A stretch of 50,058 nucleotides of DNA. Source: Pseudomonadota bacterium. GTDB taxonomy: Bacteria; Pseudomonadota; Gammaproteobacteria; Xanthomonadales; Xanthomonadaceae. Positions 16,308 to 24,248 of the stretch are shown here, in pieces (within the stretch, counting starts at the first letter, position 1; the number at the start of each line of letters is the position of its first letter). The notes below the pieces were generated by a model. The model saw only the letters and a list, made by a program, of their open reading frames with translations, ran no database searches and had not been told where the DNA came from. A program made the translations under genes and the position numbers. The DNA lies in NCBI GenBank assembly GCA_030528565.1, contig JAUMYP010000014.1, forward strand, positions 1 through 50,058. Direction: 5' to 3'.

Positions 16308-17474
16308 TCAGGAAAGGGGGGCAGGGCGCATCAGGCAGCGCGTTGCGGGAAAGATACAGCGGAAGGTGCTGCCTTGCCCAAGCTGGCTGTCGATTTCCAG
16401 GCGGGCATCGTGCAGGTTGAGCGCATGTTTGCAGATGGCAAGGCCAAGGCCGGTGCCGCCGCTTTCCCGGGTGCGGCTTTGTGACACCCGGTAAAAACGC
16501 TCGGTCAGCCGTGGCAGATGTTGCGGGGCGATGCCGTAGCCATTGTCGGTGACGCTGAACACCGCGCCGCCCTGCGGCAGCGGCTCGAAGCGGATGTCGA
16601 TATGCCCGCCCTCGGGGGTATAGCGCACGGCATTGCTGATGAGGTTGGAAAACGCGCTGTGCAGTTCCTTTTCCGTGCCCAGCAAATCAAGCCCGGCCAT
16701 GTCATGCAGGCGGATGTGCTGGCGGCCTTTGGCAAGCCCTTCGGCCTCGCGCAGCAGGCTTTGCAAAAGCGGCGCCATGGGCACGGTTTGCGCAGGCGTG
16801 GACTGCGCCGCATCCAGGCGCGAAAGCGTCAGCAGGTCATCCACCAGTTGCTTCATGCGCTGCGATTGTTTCTGCATTTCCGGCACGATGCCCTGCCATT
16901 CCGGCGGGGCATCGCCTTCGAGCATCTCCAGATAGCCATGCAGCACGGTCAGCGGCGTGCGCAATTCGTGCGATACGGTGGCGACAAAATCGCGGCGCAT
17001 GTCCTCCAGCCGCAGCAGGCGGCTGACATCCTGCGCCAGCAATATCGGCTGGCCTTGCGATGAGTGCAGCAGTGACAGCTTCAGCCGCTGCGACGGGTCT
17101 TGCGGGGCGGCCTCGTTATGGCGGGGCGCAGGTGCGGGGCTGGCCAGCCACTCGGCCAGTTGCAGCGATGGCAGGCGTTGGGCGATGGCGCAGCCGATAT
17201 CTGTGCGGGAAGCCAGCCCCAGCAAGGGCGCTGCGGCCTGGTTGAACCACAGCGCATGGGTGCGGCTTGTATCCAGCAGCACGATGGCCCCGGGCAGGGC
17301 ATCCAGCGCCGCGCGGGCGTGGCGTAACTGTTTGAGCAGTGCGCGGCTGCGGCGGCGCGCCTGTGCGGACGCGGCAGGCGCAGGTTTTGCCCGCCCGCGC
17401 CGATACAGCCATGCACACAGGATGGCGAGGATGAGCGAGAGCAGCGATAGTGCAGCGGTGGGCGAAACACTCAT
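16308..17474 (-). CDS. phoR: phosphate sensor histidine kinase PhoR
   Basis: A 388-residue inner-membrane kinase. One transmembrane segment (about residues 8-24) is followed by basic residues, then a degenerate PAS-like region (about 55-150), a HisKA dimerisation domain with phospho-acceptor His169 (SHELRTP), and a C-terminal HATPase domain with GGTGLGLAICK. The absence of a large periplasmic domain fits PhoR, which senses phosphate through PstSCAB/PhoU. It overlaps the end of phoB by 4 bp. Confidence 0.93.
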   Translation of the reverse strand: MSVSPTAALSLLSLILAILCAWLYRRGRAKPAPAASAQARRRSRALLKQLRHARAALDALPGAIVLLDTSRTHALWFNQAAAPLLGLASRTDIGCAIAQRLPSLQLAEWLASPAPAPRHNEAAPQDPSQRLKLSLLHSSQGQPILLAQDVSRLLRLEDMRRDFVATVSHELRTPLTVLHGYLEMLEGDAPPEWQGIVPEMQKQSQRMKQLVDDLLTLSRLDAAQSTPAQTVPMAPLLQSLLREAEGLAKGRQHIRLHDMAGLDLLGTEKELHSAFSNLISNAVRYTPEGGHIDIRFEPLPQGGAVFSVTDNGYGIAPQHLPRLTERFYRVSQSRTRESGGTGLGLAICKHALNLHDARLEIDSQLGQGSTFRCIFPATRCLMRPAPLS

Positions 17475-18175
17475 GCCGTGGTGGTGGAGAAGCGGTAGCC
17501 GGTACCGCGCACAGTTTGCACCATCTCTTGCAGTTGATACGGCTCCAGGGCGCGGCGCAGGCGGCGGATATGCACATCCACGGTGCGCTCCTCGACATAG
17601 CTTTCGCCGCCCCAGACATGGTCGAGCAATTGCGCGCGGGTATAGACCCGTTCCGGGTGCGACATGAAAAAATGCAGCAGGCGGTATTCGCTGGGGCCAA
17701 GCGGCAGGCTGACTTCAGCCTCGCCCTGCATGGCAAACACGCGATGGGCGATGCTGTCGATGCGCAGCGCGCCCTGCCTGAGTTGCCCGGCCTCGTCCTC
17801 GGCCTGGCTGCGGCGCAGCACCGCACGGATGCGCGCCAGTAATTCGCGGGTGGAAAACGGTTTGACGACGTAATCATCCACGCCCGATTCCAGGCCAATC
17901 ACGCGGTCATCCTCTTCGCCGCGCGCGGTCAGCATGATGATGGGAATCTCGCGCGCGAGCGCATCGCGCCGCCAGCGCCGGGCAAGTTCCAGGCCGCTGC
18001 CGCCGGGCAGCATCCAGTCCAGCAGAATCAAATCTGGCGCGCTGCGGTTGATGGCCGCCAGTGCTTCGGCGGCATCGCCAGCCTGCTGTACCTGGTAGTT
18101 TTCGCGGCGCAGCGCAAAGGCCACCATTTCGCGGATGGCCGGCTCGTCATCGACAATCAGGATGGTCTTGGACAT
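17471..18175 (-). CDS. phoB: phosphate regulon response regulator PhoB
   Basis: A 234-residue OmpR-type regulator. The receiver domain has Asp9/Asp10, phospho-acceptor Asp53 (LLDWMLP) and the conserved Lys of VVKPFS. The C-terminal winged helix includes RVYTRAQLLDHVWG and ERTVDVHIRRLRRAL. When phosphorylated by PhoR it binds Pho boxes; two such boxes occur in this window, at 22802-22819 and 24230-24247. It lies 3 bp after phoU and overlaps phoR by 4 bp. Confidence 0.95.
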   Translation of the reverse strand: MSKTILIVDDEPAIREMVAFALRRENYQVQQAGDAAEALAAINRSAPDLILLDWMLPGGSGLELARRWRRDALAREIPIIMLTARGEEDDRVIGLESGVDDYVVKPFSTRELLARIRAVLRRSQAEDEAGQLRQGALRIDSIAHRVFAMQGEAEVSLPLGPSEYRLLHFFMSHPERVYTRAQLLDHVWGGESYVEERTVDVHIRRLRRALEPYQLQEMVQTVRGTGYRFSTTTA

Positions 18176-18178
18176 GGC

Positions 18179-18886
18179 TCAAGCGTGGGCAAGCTCGCTG
18201 CTGTGGTCGCGTTTTTCGCGCGGCGGCAGCGGCAGGGTGGGGTGGACGCGATACCAGATGTTTTCGGCGATATTGGTGGCGTGGTCGCCAATGCGCTCCA
18301 GGTTCTTGGCCATGAACAACAGATGGGTGCAGGCCTGGATATTGCGCGCATCCTGCATCATGTAGGCGGATAGCTCGCGGAACAGCCCGGTATGCAGCAT
18401 GTCCACTTCCGCATCGCGCTCGCGCACTTTTTGTGCGGCTTCGGCATCGAGTTCGGCATAGGCGCGCAGTACATCACGCATCTGCGCAATCACGCGCATG
18501 CCCAGCTCGCGCAGCGCCGGGATATGCGGCATCGGCAGGCTGGCATTCAGGACGATGGTGCGCTTGGCGAGGTTGGCGGCATAGTCGCCAGCGCGCTCGA
18601 TATCCGAGGCAATCCGCAGCGCCGCCAGAATCACCCGCAGATCGCTGGCCAGCGGCCCGCGCAGGGCGAGCTTCATTACCCCTTGGCTGATGTCTTCTTC
18701 CAATTGGTCGATGGCCGCATCGTTGCCGATGATATGCCGGGCGAGCTGGTCGTCGCGGCGCTCCAGTGCGTCCAGCGCCGCTTCCAGCTGGGCAATCGCC
18801 ATCGCCCCCATGCGCTGGATTTCGCTGGAGAGATGCTGCTGTTCTTCGTCGTAAGAGCGGACGATATGGTCGTGTTCCTGGTTCAT
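18179..18886 (-). CDS. phoU: phosphate signalling regulator PhoU
   Basis: A 235-residue helical protein made of two tandem PhoU repeats; each contains the acidic metal-binding motif seen here as RAGDYAANLA and ERIGDHATNIAE. It links the PstSCAB transporter to PhoR, keeping the regulon off when phosphate is plentiful. The gene follows pstB by 17 bp and ends 3 bp before phoB. Its start ATG is preceded by AAGGAG. Confidence 0.95.
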   Translation of the reverse strand: MNQEHDHIVRSYDEEQQHLSSEIQRMGAMAIAQLEAALDALERRDDQLARHIIGNDAAIDQLEEDISQGVMKLALRGPLASDLRVILAALRIASDIERAGDYAANLAKRTIVLNASLPMPHIPALRELGMRVIAQMRDVLRAYAELDAEAAQKVRERDAEVDMLHTGLFRELSAYMMQDARNIQACTHLLFMAKNLERIGDHATNIAENIWYRVHPTLPLPPREKRDHSSELAHA

Positions 18887-18903
18887 GTCGGTCTCCTTGC
18901 GGC

Positions 18904-19713
18904 TCAGCCAAAGCGGCCGGTGATGTAGTCCTCGGTCTGCTGCTTGGCAGGCGCGGAAAACAGTTGCGTGGTGGCGGCGTGCTCGATGAGATTGCCCAGA
19001 TACATGAAGGCGGTGTAGTCCGACACGCGCGCGGCCTGCTGCATATTGTGGGTGACGATGAGGATGGTGTAGCGGCCTTTGAGTTCTTCAATCAGCTGCT
19101 CGATGCGGCTGGTGGAAATCGGGTCCAGTGCCGAGGTCGGCTCGTCCAGCAACAGCACTTCCGGGCGCAGCGCCACCGCGCGGGCGATGCACAGGCGCTG
19201 CTGCTGGCCGCCGGAAAGCCCGAGCGCGCTCTGGTTCAGTTTGTCCTTGACTTCATCCCAGAGTGCGCCCTGGCGCAGGGCTTCTTCCACCCGGTCATTC
19301 ATCTCGCTCTTGCCGAGTTTTTCATGGTGGCGGATGCCGTAGGCGATGTTCTCGTAAATGGTCATCGGAAACGGCACCGGCTTCTGGAACACCATGCCAA
19401 TCTTGCTGCGCAGGCGGTTCATCGAATAACGCGCATCAAGGATGTTCTCGCCATCGAGCAAGATTTCGCCCGAGGCCACCAGCCCCGGATACAGTGCATA
19501 GATGCGGTTGTAGGTGCGCAGCAGGGTGGACTTGCCGCAGCCGGAGGGGCCAATCAGGGCAGTGACCTGGTGCTCGGGGATGTCGAGGTGAATATCCTTG
19601 AGCACATGCGCATTGCCATAGTGGAAATTCAGCCCGCGGGTGGCGATTTTCACCGGGTGCGACGTGCTGTCGGGGCGGTGTTGGACTTCGGTAACAAGAT
19701 GAGGAGCAGTCAT
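18904..19713 (-). CDS. pstB: phosphate ABC transporter ATP-binding protein PstB
   Basis: A 269-residue ABC ATPase that powers phosphate import through PstC/PstA. Walker [10 protein letters not shown] is at 55-63, followed by the Q-loop region [19 protein letters not shown], signature LSGGQQQR, Walker [13 protein letters not shown] and the switch His in VTHNMQQA. The VFQKP.PFPMTI sequence and the length are typical of PstB. It lies 15 bp after pstA. Confidence 0.96.
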   Translation of the reverse strand: MTAPHLVTEVQHRPDSTSHPVKIATRGLNFHYGNAHVLKDIHLDIPEHQVTALIGPSGCGKSTLLRTYNRIYALYPGLVASGEILLDGENILDARYSMNRLRSKIGMVFQKPVPFPMTIYENIAYGIRHHEKLGKSEMNDRVEEALRQGALWDEVKDKLNQSALGLSGGQQQRLCIARAVALRPEVLLLDEPTSALDPISTSRIEQLIEELKGRYTILIVTHNMQQAARVSDYTAFMYLGNLIEHAATTQLFSAPAKQQTEDYITGRFG

Positions 19714-19728
19714 GGATGGCTTCCGGAA

Positions 19729-20592
19729 TCAATCATGCGCCACGCGTTTGCGCAGCAGCAGGGTGCGCGCCACAAGGCTGACGCACAGTACGAACAGGGT
19801 GATGAGGAGCGCCCCGGCCCAGGCCAGGTTTTCCCAGTTCTCGAAACCTGAACCGGCAAATTTGTACATCACCAGCGGAATGGCCGACATCGGGCCGCTT
19901 GGGTCGAGGCTGAAGAACTCGTTGCCAAAGGCGGTGAACAGCAGCGGCGCGGTTTCGCCGCTGATGCGCGCCAGCGCCAGCAGCACGCCGGTAACGATGC
20001 CGGGCAGCGCCGAACGGTACAGCACTTGCAGGGTGACCTTCCATTGCGGGATGCCCAGCGAAAGCGCCGCCTCGCGCATCTGCACCGGCACCAGGCCCAG
20101 CATCTCGTCAGTGGTGCGCACCACCACCGGCAAGACGATGAAGGCCAGCGCAATCGCCCCGGCAATGGCCGAGAAGTTGCCGCCGGTCTGCACCACGAAC
20201 AGTGCATAGACAAACAGGCCGAGCACGATGGAGGGGGCAGACAGCAGCAGGTCGTTGACAAAGCGCACCACCGCGGCGAGGCGGCTGCCCTTGCCGTATT
20301 CGGCCAGCCAAGTGCCGGCAGCGATGCCCAGCGGCGTGCCGATGCCCACGCCCATGGCACACATCATCAGGCTGCCGATGATGGCATTGCGCAGCCCGCC
20401 CTCGGCCATCGGCGGCGGCTGGTCCTGGGTCAGCAGCGACAATTGCAAATGGCTTAGCCCCTTGCTGATGAGCGTGAACAAAATCCAGCCGAGGAAAAAC
20501 AGGCCGATGCCCGCGGCCAGGCAGGAAAGCGTCACTGCGATGATGTTGGTGAAATGACGGCGCCGGTAAATCGACAGGCTTTGCGGATTCAT
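19729..20592 (-). CDS. pstA: phosphate ABC transporter permease PstA
   Basis: A 287-residue inner-membrane permease with about six hydrophobic segments. The coupling-helix region that contacts PstB reads EAALSLGIPQWKVTLQVLYRSALPGI. It pairs with PstC to form the phosphate channel. The start overlaps the pstC stop by 1 bp (TGATG), so translation is coupled. Confidence 0.94.
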   Translation of the reverse strand: MNPQSLSIYRRRHFTNIIAVTLSCLAAGIGLFFLGWILFTLISKGLSHLQLSLLTQDQPPPMAEGGLRNAIIGSLMMCAMGVGIGTPLGIAAGTWLAEYGKGSRLAAVVRFVNDLLLSAPSIVLGLFVYALFVVQTGGNFSAIAGAIALAFIVLPVVVRTTDEMLGLVPVQMREAALSLGIPQWKVTLQVLYRSALPGIVTGVLLALARISGETAPLLFTAFGNEFFSLDPSGPMSAIPLVMYKFAGSGFENWENLAWAGALLITLFVLCVSLVARTLLLRKRVAHD

Positions 20593-21557
20593 CAGTTGCC
20601 CTCCTTGCGTGCCAGATGGCGCAGCATCAGTCGCGCCAGCGCCAGCACCACCAGGGTCACCACGAACAGCATGAAGCCCAGCAGCAACAAGGCGGAGCGA
20701 TAGGTTTCGGTGGCTTCGCCAAAGTCGTTGGCAATCAGTGCGGCGATGGTGGTGGATGGCTCAAGCAGTGAAGTGGTGAACTGGGTGCTGTTGCCGATGA
20801 CAAAGGCCACTGCCATGGTTTCGCCCAGCGCCCGGCCCAGCCCTAAGAAAATCCCGCCCAGCACGGCGGTGCGGGTATAGGGCAGCACGATGTCCCAGCT
20901 CACTTCCCAGCGCGTGGCGCCCAGCGCATAGGCCGACTCTTTAAGCCGGGTGGGCACGGTCAGGAATACTTCGCGCATCACCGAGCTGATGAACGGAATC
21001 ACCATGATGGCGAGCACAATGCCGGAAGTGAGCATGCCAGCGGCAATCGGCGGGCCCTGGAACAGCGCGCCGATAAGCGGCAGCGGCGCCAGATACTTGT
21101 CCAGCAGCGGCAGCAGGTACTCGCGCATCACCGGCATCAGCACGAAAAACCCCCACATGCCGTAGATGATGGAGGGAATACCGGCCAGCAGTTCGATGGC
21201 GGAACCGAGGATGCCGCGCAACTTGCGCGGCGCGACTTCGGTTAAAAAGAAGGCGATGCCAAAGCTCATCGGTACGGCGAGCAGCATGGCGATGGCGGCG
21301 GTGACCAGGGTGCCGTAAATCGGCACCAGGGCGCCGTAGCGGTTTTCCACCGGGTTCCATTCGTTGCTGGTGAAAAACGCCAGCCCCTGGCTTTGCAGTG
21401 CCTCGCGCCCCTGCCAGAGCATGGAGATGGCCGCAGCGGCCAGAATCATCAAGACCAGCACCGCGGCGCTGGTCAAACTCAAGCGGAACAAGCGGTCATT
21501 GCGGGCATCGCGCCGCGCCGGGGCGGCGGCAAGGTTTTGCGTGGAAGTAGCATTCAT
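20592..21557 (-). CDS. pstC: phosphate ABC transporter permease PstC
   Basis: A 321-residue inner-membrane permease with six or more hydrophobic segments and the transporter coupling motif ESAYALGATRWEVSWDIVLPY. FFTSNEWNPVENRYGALVPIYGT, split by its first helix, is typical of PstC. The gene lies 100 bp after pstS. That gap holds a weak 5-bp hairpin (TGGGC/GCCCA, 21588-21603), which could reduce read-through so that more binding protein than permease is made; this is inference. Confidence 0.94.
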   Translation of the reverse strand: MNATSTQNLAAAPARRDARNDRLFRLSLTSAAVLVLMILAAAAISMLWQGREALQSQGLAFFTSNEWNPVENRYGALVPIYGTLVTAAIAMLLAVPMSFGIAFFLTEVAPRKLRGILGSAIELLAGIPSIIYGMWGFFVLMPVMREYLLPLLDKYLAPLPLIGALFQGPPIAAGMLTSGIVLAIMVIPFISSVMREVFLTVPTRLKESAYALGATRWEVSWDIVLPYTRTAVLGGIFLGLGRALGETMAVAFVIGNSTQFTTSLLEPSTTIAALIANDFGEATETYRSALLLLGFMLFVVTLVVLALARLMLRHLARKEGN

Positions 21558-21657
21558 TGCAAAAAGTCAGGGACAGATAGGGAAAGGTGGGCGTCCTTGC
21601 CCATGAAGTCGTGCCAGTCCTTACAAACCGTGATGGTTAACTTCGCCGTGCCCTGGA

Positions 21658-22740
21658 TTACAGCGCGCTCCAGTAGTTCTCGATTTGCGCCACCAGCTCC
21701 GGCGGCAGCGGCACATAGTCCAGCGACCTGGCCTGTTCCTGCCCCTGGCTGAAGGCCCATTTGAAGAACGCCAGCGTCGCAGCCTGCTTCTCGGCGTTCT
21801 TGGGCTGCCTGTAAACCAGCATGAAATTGGTGGCGGTGATTGGCCAGGCATCGGCGCCGGGGGCATTGGTGATGACCAGGTTGAAGTCGGCAGCGCCCAC
21901 CCAGTCGGCGCTGGCCGCAGCGGCGGAGAAGCTCTCGGCATTGGGCTCGACCCAGTTGCCTGCGGCGTTTTGCATGGCGGCATAGGGCATCTGGTTTTGC
22001 AGCGCGTAAGAAAGCTCCACATAGCCAATCGAGCCTTTGATTTGCTTGACATAGGCGGCCACGCCCTCATTGCCCTTGCCGCCCATGCCGACCGGGAAGT
22101 TCACCGTGGTGCCTTCGCCGATTTTCTCCTTCCAGCTATTGCTCACCTTGGAGAGGTAATTGGTGAAGTTGAAGGTGGTGCCGGAGCCATCCGAGCGGCG
22201 CACCACATTGATTTTTTCAGCCGGCAGGCCAAGGCCGGGGTTCTCGGCCGCCAATTTGGCATCGTTCCAGTGGGTGATGCTGCCCAGATAGATTTCAGCC
22301 AGCGTCGGCCCGGAGATGCGCAGCTTGCCGGGTTCAATGCCTTGCAGATTGAATACCGGCACCACGCCGCCGATGGCGGACGGGAATTGCGCAAGCCCGG
22401 CTTCGGCCAGTTCTTCGGAAGACAGTGGCCGGTCGGTGGAGCCAAAATCCACCGTGCCCGCCTTGACCTGGGCGATGCCGCCGCCCGAGCCGATGGACTG
22501 GTAGTTGACCTTGCCGCCGCTGGCCTGGTGGTAATCGGCCGACCAGCGCGACATCAGCGGGTAGATGAAGCTGGCACCGGCGCCGGTGATATCGGCCGTA
22601 ACCGGCGCGCCCGCCTGGACGGCGCTGCTGGCGCCCGGCTCAGGCGCAGGGCTGGAGGCGGAGTTGCCACCGCCGCAGGCGGCCAGTGCAGCGGCAGAGA
22701 GGGCGGCGAGAACGGCAAAACGCAAAGAAACGGTTTTCAT
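21658..22740 (-). CDS. pstS: phosphate-binding protein PstS, predicted lipoprotein
   Basis: A 360-residue phosphate-binding component. It begins with a lipoprotein signal: basic start, hydrophobic core and lipobox LAAC with Cys22, followed by a Ser/Pro/Ala linker. The binding domain shows GAGASFIYPLMSRW, SIGSGGG, DFGSTDRPL and RRSDGSGTTF, the loops that hold phosphate. ATG 22740 has AAGGAA a few bases upstream and starts the signal, so it is preferred to the longer frame. A Pho box lies about 62 bp upstream. Membrane anchoring rather than free periplasmic location is predicted from the lipobox. Confidence 0.94.
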   Translation of the reverse strand: MKTVSLRFAVLAALSAAALAACGGGNSASSPAPEPGASSAVQAGAPVTADITGAGASFIYPLMSRWSADYHQASGGKVNYQSIGSGGGIAQVKAGTVDFGSTDRPLSSEELAEAGLAQFPSAIGGVVPVFNLQGIEPGKLRISGPTLAEIYLGSITHWNDAKLAAENPGLGLPAEKINVVRRSDGSGTTFNFTNYLSKVSNSWKEKIGEGTTVNFPVGMGGKGNEGVAAYVKQIKGSIGYVELSYALQNQMPYAAMQNAAGNWVEPNAESFSAAAASADWVGAADFNLVITNAPGADAWPITATNFMLVYRQPKNAEKQAATLAFFKWAFSQGQEQARSLDYVPLPPELVAQIENYWSAL

Positions 22741-22801
22741 CGAAAATTCCTTGGGGCAAAAGTCACGCCCTGGGCGTGTAGCCATATCAAAGCGCAGAAA
22801 A

Positions 22802-22819
22802 ATGACAGCTTTGTGACAG
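22802..22819 (-). promoter_or_regulatory. Pho box upstream of pstS
   Basis: On the minus strand CTGTCAC-AAAG-CTGTCAT gives two direct 7-base repeats with 11-bp spacing, close to the PhoB consensus. The sequence GATATG about 14 bases downstream could be the -10 box. It sits between the porin terminator and pstS. Confidence 0.88.
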
Positions 22820-22842
22820 CAGGATTTCGGTGAGGTGAAAAG

Positions 22843-22873
22843 GACAAAGCCCTGAGTTTTTCAGGGCTTTGTC
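22843..22873 (-). terminator. strong terminator between phosphate porin and pstS
   Basis: GACAAAGCCCTGA (22843-22855) and its exact complement (22861-22873) form a 13-bp stem with a 5-base loop. On the minus strand it is followed by CTTTTC. It separates the porin mRNA from the pst mRNA, so pstS depends on its own Pho box. Confidence 0.85.
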
Positions 22874-22888
22874 TGGCATCAGGGACTT

Positions 22889-22900
22889 TGAACAGGCTCT
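22889..22900 (-). repeat. solo end of the dispersed repeat at the porin stop
   Basis: Read on the minus strand this is AGAGCCTGTTCA, continuing AAGTCCCT. It resembles the first 20 bases of the element's terminal repeat and overlaps the last base of the porin stop codon. Like the other solo ends it abuts a gene's 3' end. Confidence 0.5.
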
Positions 22901-24177
22901 CAGAACACGAACTGGGTGCGTAACACGTATTGCCCGGTGTTATCGCCAGTGAGCCGGTTCTCGCCACGGATGTAATTGAGCATGAAGCGCAGTGCCGGGT
23001 TTACGTAGTAGTTAACCCCGAATGTGCTGCTGCGCGCCTGGCGGCCTGCCATGTCGCGGTTGCGGATTTGGTCATGGCGGGCGACAAGTTCCCAGTGCCC
23101 GCCGCTTTCCACCTTGGCGCTGCCAAATATGCCGTTGCTGGCCTTGTACGGTTTGTGGCCGCCATTCAGGAGCCAGCTACCCTGCACATACCAGGCATCC
23201 ACGCGCTGGTCGCGCCCTGTGGGCTGGCCGTAACGGGCCTGCATGTATTCGGCCTGTACAAAGGCAGGGCCGATGGCGGCGGCGGCCTCCAGCCCGAGCG
23301 TATTGACCGACTGGCCGCTGCCCTCGGGAGTGGTGGCGATAGTCAGTGACGGGCCGCGGCGACCGGCGTAATTGGCGCGGGCACTGAGCGCCGGTGTCTT
23401 GTGGTTGCTGTTTTCATGGCTGAACGACATGCCCAGATGTACGCGGCTAGCGTCTGTGTGCACGGGTGTCCAGGTGGCGCGTGCGGCCACGCCCAGACCC
23501 TCATTGCGGCTGCTTGCGGTATTGCGCAGGTTGAATACCGATACGCCTGCGCTGTAATTGTCGCCAGCGATGAGATAGCCCACGCCCTGCTGGAACTGGC
23601 GGCCACTGAAAATGCCGGTGGCAGAAGCAAAGGCGCGCTCGGCCAGCAACAGCTCATTGGAACGGGTCAGCTCGTCCATCGAACGGTACGGCTTGAACTG
23701 GCCGATGGTCAGTTTGCCCGGGCCAAGCCCGGTGGCGATATAGGCATCGCGCAGGCCATCAAGATTGCTGCCACCGGCAAAATCCTGCTCCAGCTTGTAT
23801 TCCCAGCCATGCGCCTTGCCTTGCAGGGTCAGGCGTGCGCGGCGCAGTTCGCTGGTGCCGGTGACCGGGGCGCTATCGCGGTCAAAGGCATATACATCCC
23901 AGTGCATGCGCCCGCCCAGCGAAAACTCGAAATCCTTGTCGGCAGAGGTGACTTTCAGCCCGCCCTTGGTGCTGACTTGCGGCGTGTTGGCCGCCGCTGT
24001 GGCCGGTGCCTGTCCGCTGCTTGCCAGTTGCGCCTCCAGGGTCTGGATACGCGCCTGCAACGCCGCCAATTGCTGTTTCAGCTCGGCTAGCTCGCTCTCC
24101 GGTACGGTCTGCGCCGCAAGCGGCTGGCTGATAGCGGCTGCCAGAATCAGTGACAGCGCCAAAGAAGAAAAACGCAT
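22900..24177 (-). CDS. phosphate-selective porin (OprP/OprO type)
   Basis: A 425-residue outer-membrane porin of the OprP/OprO family, which forms trimeric channels for phosphate or polyphosphate. A signal peptide (about 1-22, ending PLAAQ) is followed by a short coiled coil (VPESELAELKQQLAALQARI and on), then a beta barrel containing KLEQDFAGG and ending TQFVF with terminal Phe. ATG 24177 is preferred because GGAG lies six bases before it. A Pho box lies upstream at 24230-24247, so it is a likely PhoB target. Whether it prefers phosphate or polyphosphate cannot be read from the sequence. Confidence 0.9.
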   Translation of the reverse strand: MRFSSLALSLILAAAISQPLAAQTVPESELAELKQQLAALQARIQTLEAQLASSGQAPATAAANTPQVSTKGGLKVTSADKDFEFSLGGRMHWDVYAFDRDSAPVTGTSELRRARLTLQGKAHGWEYKLEQDFAGGSNLDGLRDAYIATGLGPGKLTIGQFKPYRSMDELTRSNELLLAERAFASATGIFSGRQFQQGVGYLIAGDNYSAGVSVFNLRNTASSRNEGLGVAARATWTPVHTDASRVHLGMSFSHENSNHKTPALSARANYAGRRGPSLTIATTPEGSGQSVNTLGLEAAAAIGPAFVQAEYMQARYGQPTGRDQRVDAWYVQGSWLLNGGHKPYKASNGIFGSAKVESGGHWELVARHDQIRNRDMAGRQARSSTFGVNYYVNPALRFMLNYIRGENRLTGDNTGQYVLRTQFVF

Positions 24178-24229
24178 GGAAAACTCCATCATGCAAACAA
24201 GTCAGGTGCCAATAGCCTGCATGATTTGC

Positions 24230-24247
24230 GTGACAAATGCATGACAG
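24230..24247 (-). promoter_or_regulatory. Pho box upstream of the phosphate porin
   Basis: On the minus strand CTGTCAT-GCAT-TTGTCAC gives two direct 7-base repeats at 11-bp spacing. TATTGG about 20 bases downstream is a candidate -10. The box begins one base after the stop codon of the bepA-like gene, so the porin promoter is packed directly behind that gene. Confidence 0.82.
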
Positions 24248-24248
24248 C

